From: Tenacibaculum pelagium
Lineage (GTDB): Bacteria; Bacteroidota; Bacteroidia; Flavobacteriales; Flavobacteriaceae
Reading direction: 5' to 3'
Assembly: GCF_014062345.1 (NCBI RefSeq)
Contig: NZ_JACGLS010000001.1
Location: forward strand, 971,047 to 1,035,046
DNA: 64,000 nucleotides
This document shows, piece after piece, positions 45,776-55,074 of this stretch; position 1 is the stretch's first letter, and each line of letters opens with the position of its first letter. The position numbers were made by a program, and so were the translations under genes. The notes below the pieces were generated by a model that made no database searches, was not told where the DNA came from, and saw nothing but the letters and a program-made list of their open reading frames with translations.

Positions 45776-46672
45776 GTGAAAAAAGTAGCTATATACGGAC
45801 AAGCTTATACCATTTCTGCTGAAAAGGAAATTAAAATTTTATTATCAGCTTTAGAAAAAAATAATATTGTTGTTTTTTTTGAAAAAGAGTTTTACGATTT
45901 ATTAAAAGAGAATAATTCTTTAGAAAAAAAATACCCGACGTATTCTCATTTCAACGATTTATCTAATTCATTTGACGTCTTATTTACTATAGGTGGTGAT
46001 GGGACTTTCTTAAGAGCAGTAACCTATGTGCGTGATTTAAACATTCCGATGCTAGGAATTAACACTGGTAGATTAGGGTTTCTAGCAACCGTACAAAAAG
46101 AAGAAATTAAAGAAGCTGTTTCTTTATTATTAAAAAAAGAGTTTTCTATTCAAGAAAGATCTTTACTACAGATAGAAACAACTCCAAAAGCTCAAGAGTT
46201 TTCTGAACTTAATTTTGCTTTAAACGAAATTACAATTGCAAGAAGAAACACCACATCTATGATTGGTGTAAAAACATATTTAAACAACGAATATTTAACC
46301 AATTATTGGGCTGATGGATTAATCATCGCTACCCCAACTGGTTCAACAGGATATTCATTAAGTTGTGATGGCCCAGTGATTTTACCAGATTCAAAAAGTT
46401 TTGTCATTACACCAATTGCTCCGCACAATCTGAATGCAAGACCAATGATGATTCCTGACAACACTTCAATTCAACTAGAAGTTAGTGCCCGTGAAAATGA
46501 TTTTTTAATCTCGTTAGATTCTCGAATTACTACTGTACCATTAGAAACAAAAATCAGAATTAAAAAAGCTCCTTTTAAAATAAAGAGTGTTTTATTAAAA
46601 AACCAATCTTATTTAAAAACACTAAGAAGCAAACTTTTATGGGGAGAAGATACTCGAAATGAGTCTTTATAA
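45776..46672 (+). CDS. nadK: NAD kinase
   Basis: Phosphorylates NAD to NADP. It is 298 residues from a GTG start at 45776; no ATG fits the conserved N-terminus KKVAIYGQ. The signature GGDGTFLRAV and the NTGRLGFLAT and TPTGSTGYSLSCDGP segments are present. It is preceded by the CBS gene and followed by a weak AT-rich hairpin before DUF6089. Placing nadK before uppS and bamA is common in Flavobacteriia. Confidence 0.96.
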   Translation: MKKVAIYGQAYTISAEKEIKILLSALEKNNIVVFFEKEFYDLLKENNSLEKKYPTYSHFNDLSNSFDVLFTIGGDGTFLRAVTYVRDLNIPMLGINTGRLGFLATVQKEEIKEAVSLLLKKEFSIQERSLLQIETTPKAQEFSELNFALNEITIARRNTTSMIGVKTYLNNEYLTNYWADGLIIATPTGSTGYSLSCDGPVILPDSKSFVITPIAPHNLNARPMMIPDNTSIQLEVSARENDFLISLDSRITTVPLETKIRIKKAPFKIKSVLLKNQSYLKTLRSKLLWGEDTRNESL

Positions 46673-46700
46673 TTAAGTCTATTACAATAAAACATTAAAA

Positions 46701-46736
46701 AAAAAGTTAATCAAAAAGACAGATTATTAACTTTTT
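46701..46736 (+). terminator. AT-rich hairpin after nadK
   Basis: AAAAAGTTAAT (46701-46711) pairs exactly with ATTAACTTTTT (46726-46736) across a 14-base loop. It may terminate nadK, although it is AT-only apart from one pair and its run of T is short. Confidence 0.5.
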
Positions 46737-46754
46737 AAAGCAAATTGATTTCCC

Positions 46755-46762
46755 TATATTTG
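46755..46762 (+). promoter_or_regulatory. -7 element of the DUF6089-uppS-bamA operon
   Basis: TATATTTG matches TAnnTTTG and lies 12 bases before ATG 46775. It rules out the longer in-frame start at 46745. Confidence 0.6.
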
Positions 46763-46774
46763 CACGCTATTTTT

Positions 46775-47455
46775 ATGATGAGAAAACTTTTTCTATCCAT
46801 ATTATTTGCTATTACAGCAATTACAATTCAATCGCAAACCCATGAAATTGGTTTTTTTGCCGGGGGATCTAACTATGTCGGAGATATTGGTAGAACAAAT
46901 TATGTTTATCCAAACGAACTTGCTGGTGGACTAATATATAAATACAATTTAAATCCAAGAATAGCATTAAGAGGAACTTATACTTATATTCCTGTTTCTG
47001 CGAACGATTTAGATGCTGAAAACCTTTTTAGAAACAACAGAAGATTTAAATTTAAAAACAACATACACGAATTTGCATTAGGTGTTGAAGTTAATTTTTT
47101 CGACTACAACATCAGCAATTATAAAACTACTTTTACACCATATATTTTGGCTGAAGTTGCTACATTCAATTACGCTAGTCCAAGTGAAGTAATAGGAAAT
47201 ACCATTCGTTTAAAAAACAAATTCTCTTATTCTTTACCTGTAGGAATAGGAATTAAAGGACGTTTAGATGACCACCTTGCAATTGCATTTGAATCTGCAG
47301 TTCGATTTACTTTAGTTGACGATATTGATTTTACTACAAATAAAGTTAATGTTTATGATTTTGGGGGAAACGGAAACGACTGGTATGTTTTTACTGGTGT
47401 TTCGATAGTATATTCATTTGGAAGACCACCTTGTTTTAAAGGACTAGCAGAATAA
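46775..47455 (+). CDS. DUF6089-type outer-membrane protein
   Basis: A 226-residue exported beta-barrel-like protein. A signal peptide (about 1-20, ending IQSQ) is followed by a pattern of aromatic beta strands: HEIGFFAGGSNYVGDIG, then RIALRGTYTY and GIGIKGRLDDHLAIAFE. The family is found next to uppS and bamA across Bacteroidota, which suggests a role in the outer membrane, but none is established. It ends three bases before uppS. The start could also be the second Met (46778). Confidence 0.88.
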   Translation: MMRKLFLSILFAITAITIQSQTHEIGFFAGGSNYVGDIGRTNYVYPNELAGGLIYKYNLNPRIALRGTYTYIPVSANDLDAENLFRNNRRFKFKNNIHEFALGVEVNFFDYNISNYKTTFTPYILAEVATFNYASPSEVIGNTIRLKNKFSYSLPVGIGIKGRLDDHLAIAFESAVRFTLVDDIDFTTNKVNVYDFGGNGNDWYVFTGVSIVYSFGRPPCFKGLAE

Positions 47456-47458
47456 ATC

Positions 47459-48211
47459 ATGGATAAAAAACTACAAAGCATTAACTTACAGAAAGTCCCA
47501 AATCATATTGCCATTATAATGGATGGTAATGGTAGATGGGCTAAAAACAAAGGAATGCAGCGAGTTTTTGGTCACAAAAACGCATTAACAGCTGTTAGAG
47601 AAGCTGTTGCTGGCGCTTCTGATATTGGAACAAAATTTATTACGCTTTACGCTTTTTCTACTGAAAATTGGAATCGCCCAAAATTAGAAGTTGATGCTTT
47701 AATGACATTGTTAATTACCTCATTAAAAAAAGAACTTTCTGGGTTTCAAAAAAACGGAATAAAGATAAACAGTATTGGTGCTATTGAACAACTACCAAAA
47801 AAAGCGCAGAAAACTTTAACCGAAGTAATTGAAGCTACAAAAAACAATACTACAATTACATTAACCTTCGCATTAAGTTATGGCGCGCGTGAAGAAATTG
47901 TTAATGCAATCAAAAACATATCTAAAAAAGTTGTTAATAACAATTTAGATATTGAAAAAATAGACGAAAAAATTATAAATAACCATTTATATACATTTAA
48001 TTTGCCCGACGTTGATTTTATGATACGTACAAGTGGGGAACAAAGAATAAGTAATTTCTTACTCTGGCAAATGGCTTATGCCGAATTATATTTTACAGAT
48101 GTATTATGGCCAGATTTTAGAAAAGAACATCTTTTTGATGCAATAATTGATTATCAAAATAGAGAAAGAAGATTTGGAAAAACTAGTGAACAGATTGAAA
48201 CCGATGAATAA
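47459..48211 (+). CDS. uppS: Isoprenyl (undecaprenyl) diphosphate synthase
   Basis: Cis-prenyltransferase that makes the C55 lipid carrier for peptidoglycan and other polymers. The 250 residues include HIAIIMDGNGRWAKNKG (diphosphate-binding Asp), GHKNALTAVREAV, TLYAFSTENWNRPK and a conserved DFMIRTSGEQRISNFLLWQ near the end. The stop overlaps the bamA start by eight bases. Confidence 0.97.
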   Translation: MDKKLQSINLQKVPNHIAIIMDGNGRWAKNKGMQRVFGHKNALTAVREAVAGASDIGTKFITLYAFSTENWNRPKLEVDALMTLLITSLKKELSGFQKNGIKINSIGAIEQLPKKAQKTLTEVIEATKNNTTITLTFALSYGAREEIVNAIKNISKKVVNNNLDIEKIDEKIINNHLYTFNLPDVDFMIRTSGEQRISNFLLWQMAYAELYFTDVLWPDFRKEHLFDAIIDYQNRERRFGKTSEQIETDE

Positions 48212-50777
48212 ATATTCGTATTTAATAGTATTTTTTATTGCCTTTTTAACGGCAAGTACACAAGCACAAAACACAACTCCTAAAGATAGCACATCTACAA
48301 ATGGTGTTGTTTCTTATGAAAAAGGAAAAGAATATATATTAGGAGGGATATCTGTTACTGGATTACAAAAATTTAGTGAGCAAACTGTTAGAATTTATAC
48401 TGGATTAGTAAATGGTCAACCAATTAAACTTCCAGGGGACAAACTTACGAGTGCTATTAAAAAACTATATGAAAGTAAGCAATTTAGTGATGTAGATGTT
48501 TATATTTCTAAATTAGATGAGAAAGCAAATACTGTTTACCTTCAATTTGATGTTAACGAGCTACCTCAACTTTCTACTGTTAAAATATCAGGAGTAGGTA
48601 AGTCAAAATCTAAAGAATTAAAAAAAGAAACAGAGTTAAAAAAAGGTACAATGGTTACTGACAACCTAATTGTAACCACAAGAAACTACATAAAAAAGAA
48701 ATACACCGACAAAGGTTTTTTAAAAACTAAGGTTTCTTTAGACACCAAAAAAGATACCTCTGATGTAAACACTGTTGATATGGATATTTTTATCGACAAA
48801 GGAGATCGTGTTAAAATTAAAGAAATAAACTTCATAGGAAACAAAGCTATGCCAGCTAGCACTTTACGTGGCGCTATGAAAAACACAAAGCGAAAATTTT
48901 TAGGTCGTTTTTGGAAATCATCAAAATACATTTTAGACGATTACAAAGCCGATTTAGAAAGCATTCTTGAAATGTATAGTGAAAAAGGATACCGTGATGC
49001 TAGAATTTTATCTGATAAACTTACTTGGAATGATGACAATACTATAAACTTAGATATCAAATTAGAAGAAGGTAGTCAATATCGTTTTGATGATATCCTT
49101 TTTATAGGTAACAAGAAATATACTGATGAGCAACTACATAACTTATTAAGGATTGATAAAGGGGACATCTACAATGGTAAAGTATTAAAAGAACGTATCT
49201 CTGGTGATGGAACGCCAACATCTCAAGATATTCAAACTCTATACCACAATAATGGATATTTATTTTCTCAAGTAAATGCAATTGAAACAAAGGTTAAAAA
49301 CGATTCTATTACTGTAGAAGTTCGTATTCGTGAAGACGAACCAGCAACAATTAAAAAAGTTACAGTTTCTGGTAATGAAAAAACAAATGACCATGTTATT
49401 TTTAGAGAGCTACGTGTAAAACCAGGTGATTTATTTAGCCGTCAGAATATTATCCGATCTATTCGTGAAATTGGACAATTAGGTTTCTTTGACGCTAATG
49501 TTACTCCAGATGTAAAACCTGATTATCAGAATAAAACAGCAGATATCGATTTTTCTGTAGTTGAAAAAGGTGGTAGTCAAATCGAATTACAAGGGGGCTA
49601 CGGTGGTGGATCATTTATTGGTACATTAGGACTATCCTTTAATAACTTTTCTATTAGAAATATTTTTAATAAAGATGCCTACAAACCTCTACCTATGGGA
49701 GATGGTCAAAGTCTTTCGCTTCGATTACAAGCTAGTAGAACTTTTAACACTTATAGCTTTTCTTTTACTGAACCGTGGCTAGGTGGAAAAACACCACAAT
49801 CCTTATCTTTTTCTATTTATTCATCAAGCCAATATCGTTTTGATTTTCGAACTAATAAGGTAAACAGAAATGAAAGTCTAAGTATTATTGGAGCATCAAT
49901 TGGTTTAGGTAAACGTTTAAGTTGGCCAGATGATTATTTCTCATTGTCTCAAAACATTAGTTATCAAGGTATCGAATTACAAAATTATGGGTATAGAGTA
50001 GGTTCATCTAACGATATCATCAACCAAGGAACATTAAATAATTTAGCATACACAGTAGCTTTAAGTAGAAACTCTTCTGGACCTAGTTTAATTTTTCCGT
50101 CATATGGATCAGAATTTATAATTAGAGCAAAAGCAACTTTTCCATATTCATTAGTAAATGAGAAAGATTATAAAGAACCTGACAATCTAACAAATGATCA
50201 AAGACAAGCTTTTTTAGCTGACAAATACAAATGGTTAGAATACTATAAGTTATCTGCTAAAGGAAAATGGTATACATCATTATCTCAAAACAATAAACTA
50301 GTTTTAATGTCTAATTTTGAAATGGGATATCTAGGTTCTTACAACAGTGAGTTAGGATTAACGCCCGTTGAAAGATATTTTGTAGGTGGAGATGGTATTG
50401 CGCAAGGTCAATTAGATGGTCGTGAAGTAATTGGTTTAAGAGGTTATGAGAACAATAGTCTTTCTTTGGGGCCAAATGGTCAAAACGAAGGTGGTGCTAT
50501 TTACAATAAATTTCAAATGGAATTACGTTATTCTATAACTGATAAACCTTCTGCTTCAATATATACATTAGGATTTTTAGAAGCTGGTAATTCATATAAC
50601 AATTTTAGCGAATTTAACCCGTTTCAATTAAAACGTTCAGCTGGATTAGGGGTTCGTATATTCATGCCCGCATTTGGTTTATTAGGTATTGATTTCGCAC
50701 ACGGTTTCGATCCTTTACCTGGATTAACTGAAAAATCTGGTTGGCAAACACATTTTATTATTGGAAGACAGTTCTAA
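48204..50777 (+). CDS. bamA: Outer-membrane protein assembly factor BamA
   Basis: Central subunit of the beta-barrel assembly machine. It has 857 residues from ATG 48204 (MNKYSYLIVFFIAFLTAS), chosen because this gives a clean signal peptide; the in-frame start at 48147 lies within uppS. Five POTRA-like domains fill about 35-425 (for example VTVSGNEKTNDHVIFRELRVK). The barrel follows with FVGGDGIAQGQLDGREVIGLRG, the loop-6 region, and the protein ends FIIGRQF with a terminal aromatic. It is co-transcribed with uppS and followed by two Skp-like genes. Confidence 0.97.
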   Translation: MNKYSYLIVFFIAFLTASTQAQNTTPKDSTSTNGVVSYEKGKEYILGGISVTGLQKFSEQTVRIYTGLVNGQPIKLPGDKLTSAIKKLYESKQFSDVDVYISKLDEKANTVYLQFDVNELPQLSTVKISGVGKSKSKELKKETELKKGTMVTDNLIVTTRNYIKKKYTDKGFLKTKVSLDTKKDTSDVNTVDMDIFIDKGDRVKIKEINFIGNKAMPASTLRGAMKNTKRKFLGRFWKSSKYILDDYKADLESILEMYSEKGYRDARILSDKLTWNDDNTINLDIKLEEGSQYRFDDILFIGNKKYTDEQLHNLLRIDKGDIYNGKVLKERISGDGTPTSQDIQTLYHNNGYLFSQVNAIETKVKNDSITVEVRIREDEPATIKKVTVSGNEKTNDHVIFRELRVKPGDLFSRQNIIRSIREIGQLGFFDANVTPDVKPDYQNKTADIDFSVVEKGGSQIELQGGYGGGSFIGTLGLSFNNFSIRNIFNKDAYKPLPMGDGQSLSLRLQASRTFNTYSFSFTEPWLGGKTPQSLSFSIYSSSQYRFDFRTNKVNRNESLSIIGASIGLGKRLSWPDDYFSLSQNISYQGIELQNYGYRVGSSNDIINQGTLNNLAYTVALSRNSSGPSLIFPSYGSEFIIRAKATFPYSLVNEKDYKEPDNLTNDQRQAFLADKYKWLEYYKLSAKGKWYTSLSQNNKLVLMSNFEMGYLGSYNSELGLTPVERYFVGGDGIAQGQLDGREVIGLRGYENNSLSLGPNGQNEGGAIYNKFQMELRYSITDKPSASIYTLGFLEAGNSYNNFSEFNPFQLKRSAGLGVRIFMPAFGLLGIDFAHGFDPLPGLTEKSGWQTHFIIGRQF

Positions 50778-50790
50778 AACCTTACATTTG
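50761..50790 (+). promoter_or_regulatory. Promoter of the ompH pair, inside the end of bamA
   Basis: TTG (50761-50763), a 19-base spacer, then TACATTTG (50783-50790). It is a perfect Bacteroidota promoter whose -33 box overlaps the last bamA codons. It is about 50 bases before the first ompH start. Confidence 0.75.
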
Positions 50791-50839
50791 TAATGTGTCT
50801 GGTTTTTTGGCACGGTTTTTTCTAAACACATTATACAAG

Positions 50840-51634
50840 ATGAAAAAAAACATTTTATCAATCGTTCTTTTACTTATTAGTAGTATTGTTGTCGCGCAAA
50901 AAACACAACGCATTGCTTATATCGACATGGAATATATCCTTCAAAATATACCTCAATATTTAGAAGCACAAAATTCATTAGATGCTAAGGTTGAAAAATG
51001 GAAGACCAAATTAGATAAAGAAGCTCGTGCTATCGAAGTATTGAAAACTGATCTGATTAATGAAAAAGCGATTTTAACAAAAGATTTAGTTGATGAACGT
51101 GAAGAAGACATCTTGATTAAACAAGAATCTTTACGCAGGTTAGAATCTCTTTACTTTGGTCCTAGTGGTGACATGTATAATTTAAGAAAACAATTAATAC
51201 AACCTGTTCAAGATCAAGTATACAGTGCTGTACAAACAATAGCTGCAAGAAAAAAATACGATTTTGTTTTTGATAAATCTAGCGAGTTGGTTATGCTATA
51301 TTCTAACAAAAAACACGATATTAGCGACCTTATTGTAAAAATGATCAATATTGATCAAAGAAAACAAGAGAAAAAAGATAAAATAGCAGCAAAAAAGGAA
51401 TTACTTAAAAATGAAGGATTAAGTGATGAGCAAAAAGCTAGAATTAAAAGAAAAGAAGATTTAAAAAATAAAAAAGAAGCTGATAGACTAGCTAAAATAA
51501 AACAAATAGAAGAAAAAAGACAAGCTAGATTAAAAGAAAGAGCTGCAAAGAGAAAGTTATTATTAGAAAAGAAAGCTGCTCTAAAAAAAGCTCAGGAAGA
51601 GGCGAAAAAGAAAAAAGAAGCAGAAAACAAATAA
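50840..51634 (+). CDS. OmpH/Skp-family periplasmic chaperone with long charged tail
   Basis: A 264-residue exported protein. The signal peptide is about 1-19 (ending VVAQ) from ATG 50840; the in-frame start at 50741 would lie upstream of the promoter and within bamA. The Skp-like body (about 20-165) has IAYIDMEYILQNIPQY and a long coiled coil. The C-terminal 90 residues are almost only Lys, Glu, Ala, Arg and Leu, a highly charged helix absent from the second copy. It probably escorts outer-membrane proteins to BamA. Confidence 0.92.
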   Translation: MKKNILSIVLLLISSIVVAQKTQRIAYIDMEYILQNIPQYLEAQNSLDAKVEKWKTKLDKEARAIEVLKTDLINEKAILTKDLVDEREEDILIKQESLRRLESLYFGPSGDMYNLRKQLIQPVQDQVYSAVQTIAARKKYDFVFDKSSELVMLYSNKKHDISDLIVKMINIDQRKQEKKDKIAAKKELLKNEGLSDEQKARIKRKEDLKNKKEADRLAKIKQIEEKRQARLKERAAKRKLLLEKKAALKKAQEEAKKKKEAENK

Positions 51635-51671
51635 ATCAAGAATAGAGAATACAAATTAAATTAAATTAAAG

Positions 51672-52181
51672 ATGAAACATTTTAAAACGTTATTATTAGT
51701 TGCAATTTTCACGATTGGATTAGGTGGTGTAGCGAGTGCTCAAAAAGTTGCACATATTAACACAGATAAATTATTAGCTGAAATGCCTGCAACTAAATCT
51801 ATGAAAGCTGAGTTAGAAAAGCTTAATAAAACTTACCGTGATGATATTGAGGCTATGGTAAAAAAACTACAAGCTAAAATGAAAAAATATGAAGCTGAAG
51901 GGAAAAGCCAAACTCAAGAAGTGAACCAAAAAAGAGCTGTTGAAGTAAATCAAGAAAGACAATTAATTGCTCAAGCTGAACAAGCAGCTGGTCAAGATAT
52001 GCAAAAAAAATATCAAGAGAAAACTCTTCCTATTTTAAAGAAAGCTGAAGATGCTATTAAAGCTGTTGCTGCTGAAAAAGGAATTATCTATGTATTAGAT
52101 GCTGCTCCTGGTAAAGGATTAATCGTTTACGATAAAGGAGAAGATATTTACAATGCTGTAAAGACTAAATTAGGTTTTTAA
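51672..52181 (+). CDS. OmpH/Skp-family periplasmic chaperone
   Basis: A 169-residue exported protein with a signal peptide (about 1-23, ending ASAQ). It has the Skp fold: VAHINTDKLLAEMPATKSM, a central coiled coil rich in Lys, Gln and Glu, and a C-terminal strand with GIIYVLDAAPGKGL. It is 37 bp after its longer paralogue. The length is typical of Skp (about 160). The strong palindromic terminator after it closes the bamA-ompH group. Confidence 0.95.
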   Translation: MKHFKTLLLVAIFTIGLGGVASAQKVAHINTDKLLAEMPATKSMKAELEKLNKTYRDDIEAMVKKLQAKMKKYEAEGKSQTQEVNQKRAVEVNQERQLIAQAEQAAGQDMQKKYQEKTLPILKKAEDAIKAVAAEKGIIYVLDAAPGKGLIVYDKGEDIYNAVKTKLGF

Positions 52182-52201
52182 TAAAACTTAAAATATATTC
52201 T

Positions 52202-52231
52202 AAAAATCCTGCTGAATTCAGCAGGATTTTT
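52202..52231 (+). terminator. Terminator of the bamA-ompH group
   Basis: AAAAATCCTGCTGAA (52202-52216) directly followed by its exact complement TTCAGCAGGATTTTT (52217-52231). Confidence 0.9.
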
Positions 52232-52245
52232 ATTTTTGTTATACT

Positions 52246-53040
52246 ATGAATACTGAACCTCAACAACCTATTGGAATTTTTGACTCTGGAATTGGAGGCA
52301 CTTCAATTTGGAAAGAGATTAACACACTTTTACCAAATGAAAATACTATTTATTTATCCGATAGTAAAAATGCCCCTTATGGTCAAAAAACAAAAGAAGA
52401 TATCATTCAATTATCAGTTAAAAATACCGAGTTTTTAATTAATCAAGGTTGTAAAGTCATTGTTGTTGCTTGTAACACAGCTACAACCAATGCTATTGAA
52501 TATTTAAGAGCTAATTATAATATCCCATTCATAGGTATTGAGCCAGCTATAAAACCTGCCTCTATACAAACTAAAACTGGTGTTATTGGTATTCTTGCAA
52601 CCAAAGGGACATTGAACAGTAGCTTGTTTGAAAAAACTTCAGCAAACATCAATAACGATGTTAAGATTATAGAACAAATTGGTGAAGAATTAGTAGAACT
52701 TATAGAAAATGGCAAAATGTATTCTTCTAAAATGAATCAATTACTAGAAGAATACCTATCTCCAATGATATCAAAAAAATGCGATTATATTGTATTAGGA
52801 TGTACACATTATCCATATTTAGTTCCTCAAATAAGAGAAATTATTGGTAGTGATATAAAAATAATTGATTCTGGTGCTGCTGTTGCTAAGCAAACAAAGT
52901 CTATTTTAGACAATAAAAATCTATTAAACACGTCTAAAAAATTAATAAAAAATACGTTCTACATCAATAAAGAAAAAAATATTCTAAATGACATTTTAAA
53001 AGAATATCAAAAAGTAAATATTATCTATTTAGATTTTTAA
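52246..53040 (+). CDS. murI: Glutamate racemase
   Basis: Supplies D-glutamate for peptidoglycan. The 264 residues have the two catalytic cysteines in VVACNTATTNAI and VLGCTHYPYLVP, and the substrate loop IGIFDSGIGGTS. It directly follows the ompH terminator and so has its own promoter. It overlaps the convergent PorP/SprF-like gene by four bases. Confidence 0.97.
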   Translation: MNTEPQQPIGIFDSGIGGTSIWKEINTLLPNENTIYLSDSKNAPYGQKTKEDIIQLSVKNTEFLINQGCKVIVVACNTATTNAIEYLRANYNIPFIGIEPAIKPASIQTKTGVIGILATKGTLNSSLFEKTSANINNDVKIIEQIGEELVELIENGKMYSSKMNQLLEEYLSPMISKKCDYIVLGCTHYPYLVPQIREIIGSDIKIIDSGAAVAKQTKSILDNKNLLNTSKKLIKNTFYINKEKNILNDILKEYQKVNIIYLDF

Positions 53041-53993
53041 AATAAAGTTCCATTAATATTTGGGCAGGCTGAAGCTCTACGCTTTCTGCACAGAACATTT
53101 ACACCAAAAGATATTTGGTGAAAACCTCCACTTATAAATACAACATCACTATTCTGTTCTGTATATGTATAGGCAAACATGAAGTTTTTATAATTCACAC
53201 CTAAAATTGGTGTAATATATTCTGCCTCACCAAAAACACTACTATCAAAAGTTCTTCTATAAGATAGAGTTGCCCATAACTGAGCGTTATCCAAATTCTT
53301 ATATACCTTAAAATTTAAATCTCCTATTTTCTCTCCTGTTTGTTCTTTGAATTGAAACATAAAAGAAGGTTCAAATTGTAATTTTTCTTTATCTCCAAAG
53401 AAATAACCTCCTCCTAAGATATAATTTCTAAGATTTAAAGATTCAAAATTTGAATTCAAATTATTCTTTGCTGACAGTAAAATGTTTTTCACAGTAAAAT
53501 ATGAAGATATACCTTTATAATGATACGCCATACCTACATCTGCATTGAAATAAAAATCACTTTCAACAACTTGGCTAACAACAGGATCATTAATAAATGT
53601 ACGTTGATCTACTTCGTTCTGAACCATAGCCATAGATAGTCCAAATGACAATTGCTTAAATAAATTCTCATTTCCTAAATTTAAATGATAAGCATATGTA
53701 CCTTGAAAACCCTTTTGTGCATGATACCCATTTTTATCATTAAAAAAAATAGCTCCTACAGCAGTATTAGAATACTCACCTATCCTTGTATGAAAGCTTG
53801 CAGTTTGCAACTCATTATCATTCCAATATTTACCCACGGTTAAACGTATTTTACCACAATTACCTATTCCAGCTGCAGCTGGATGCAATAAATAAACGTT
53901 ATCAGATAGATAATCTGCATATATAGGTAACGTTTCCTGAGCGGAAATATTAGAAACAAATACAAGAAACAGTATTGTTATAATTCTTTTCAT
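53037..53993 (-). CDS. PorP/SprF-family T9SS outer-membrane protein
   Basis: A 318-residue exported protein of the PorP/SprF family, outer-membrane proteins linked to type IX secretion and gliding adhesins. I start at ATG 53993 (MKRIITILFLVFVSNISAQ), which gives a clean signal peptide; the in-frame start at 54083 adds 30 unrelated residues. Family features are the N-terminal LPIYADYLSDNVYLLHPAAAG-like opening, TASFHTRIGEYSNTAVGAIF and an aromatic-rich barrel. There is no partner SprB-like gene next to it. It may handle one specific secreted cargo elsewhere. Confidence 0.9.
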   Translation of the reverse strand: MKRIITILFLVFVSNISAQETLPIYADYLSDNVYLLHPAAAGIGNCGKIRLTVGKYWNDNELQTASFHTRIGEYSNTAVGAIFFNDKNGYHAQKGFQGTYAYHLNLGNENLFKQLSFGLSMAMVQNEVDQRTFINDPVVSQVVESDFYFNADVGMAYHYKGISSYFTVKNILLSAKNNLNSNFESLNLRNYILGGGYFFGDKEKLQFEPSFMFQFKEQTGEKIGDLNFKVYKNLDNAQLWATLSYRRTFDSSVFGEAEYITPILGVNYKNFMFAYTYTEQNSDVVFISGGFHQISFGVNVLCRKRRASACPNINGTLF

Positions 53994-54092
53994 ATGCTGA
54001 ATTTGACAAATAGCCGTCAAATATAACCAAGAGCTGTAAGAAAACTTGTTAATTTTTAAAAAAGTATGTTTGTTATTTATCATTTTAACATA

Positions 54093-54932
54093 TTATCGAT
54101 TTAATCTATAAGCTGAAGGTGTTTTCTTTTTCAATTCTTTGAATTTTCTATTAAAATTAGAAATATTTTTAAATCCAGATTTTTCTGAAACTTCAATTAT
54201 TGAATAATCTTTATTTAATAATAATTTACATGCTTTCTCAACTCTCAATTCATTTAAAAATGTAAAGTATGTTTTATTAGTTCGCTGCTTAAAATATCTA
54301 CAAAATGCATTTGATGTCATATTTGCAACCTCTGCTATATCATACAATTCTATTTTTGTACTAAAGTTATTCAAAGTATAATCCATAACATCTCTCATTC
54401 TTTTCCCTTCATTATCAGTGTACTTTTTTTCATAAATAAAAGATGAAAGAGATTTAATATCAGAGCTAGAAATTAACCTCAGCATCTTTATAAAAACAAT
54501 AAACTTATCTAAATCCCTACTTTTTTTTAATTTTAAAAAGTGCTTTCTCAACTTATCCTTGTTATTCAAAACCTTAAAACTACTCTTGATACTGTTAAAA
54601 AAAATAATTAATTCTTTAAAGTCATCTAACTCAAAAAAGTCTTCACCAAAAGATGATTTAGTAAAAAAAAGTGAAATCATAAACGATTCTTTAATTACTG
54701 AAGCATCACTTTTAAAAACATGTGCTTGATTACCACCGATAGCAATTATATCATTTGACTTATATTCACTTATTGTATCTCCTACTATCAAAGTTCCTTC
54801 ACCTTTTACAACATAACATAGTTGTATTTCTTCATGTTGATGTAGCTTATCATAAAAAAATGCTCCTCTATCCTCTTGATAAATTAGCCCTAAATTTTTT
54901 GTTTTAGGTATTTCAAACGGTAAAACTTTCAT
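54093..54932 (-). CDS. AraC-family transcriptional regulator
   Basis: A 279-residue regulator. An N-terminal cupin-like sensing domain (about 1-100; HQHEEIQLCYVVKGEGTLIVG) precedes a C-terminal AraC DNA-binding pair of helix-turn-helix motifs (about 180-279; VANMTSNAFCRYFKQRTNKT and SGFKNISNFNRKFKELKKKTPSAYR). It is divergent from the hydroxyproline catabolic genes with a 142-bp shared control region, so it is most likely their activator, sensing a hydroxyproline-derived ligand. Inference from position. Confidence 0.9.
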   Translation of the reverse strand: MKVLPFEIPKTKNLGLIYQEDRGAFFYDKLHQHEEIQLCYVVKGEGTLIVGDTISEYKSNDIIAIGGNQAHVFKSDASVIKESFMISLFFTKSSFGEDFFELDDFKELIIFFNSIKSSFKVLNNKDKLRKHFLKLKKSRDLDKFIVFIKMLRLISSSDIKSLSSFIYEKKYTDNEGKRMRDVMDYTLNNFSTKIELYDIAEVANMTSNAFCRYFKQRTNKTYFTFLNELRVEKACKLLLNKDYSIIEVSEKSGFKNISNFNRKFKELKKKTPSAYRLNR

Positions 54933-54985
54933 TGATATTTTTTTAGCTAAACTATAGAATATTTACACATTAAAACATAAAATAA

Positions 54986-55001
54986 GTAAAACAAGGTAAA
55001 A
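54986..55001 (+). promoter_or_regulatory. Candidate AraC-type operator half-sites
   Basis: GTAAAA occurs at 54986-54991 and 54996-55001, exactly 10 bp apart, in the divergent region between the AraC gene and the hydroxyproline genes. The DNA around is very AT-rich, so chance is possible. Confidence 0.3.
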
Positions 55002-55051
55002 TAATATTAACTCAAGATAGATTACAATAACAAACAATCAATTATCAATTC

Positions 55052-55059
55052 TAATTTTG
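55052..55059 (+). promoter_or_regulatory. -7 element of the hydroxyproline operon
   Basis: TAATTTTG matches TAnnTTTG and ends 15 bases before ATG 55075. A TTG at 55057 inside this element is therefore unlikely as a start codon. Confidence 0.5.
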
Positions 55060-55074
55060 TATCAAAAAAACAGA

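Noticed and set aside
50741..50839. Extended N-terminus of the first OmpH-like protein
   Set aside because: It overlaps the end of bamA and contains the promoter; the signal peptide begins at ATG 50840.
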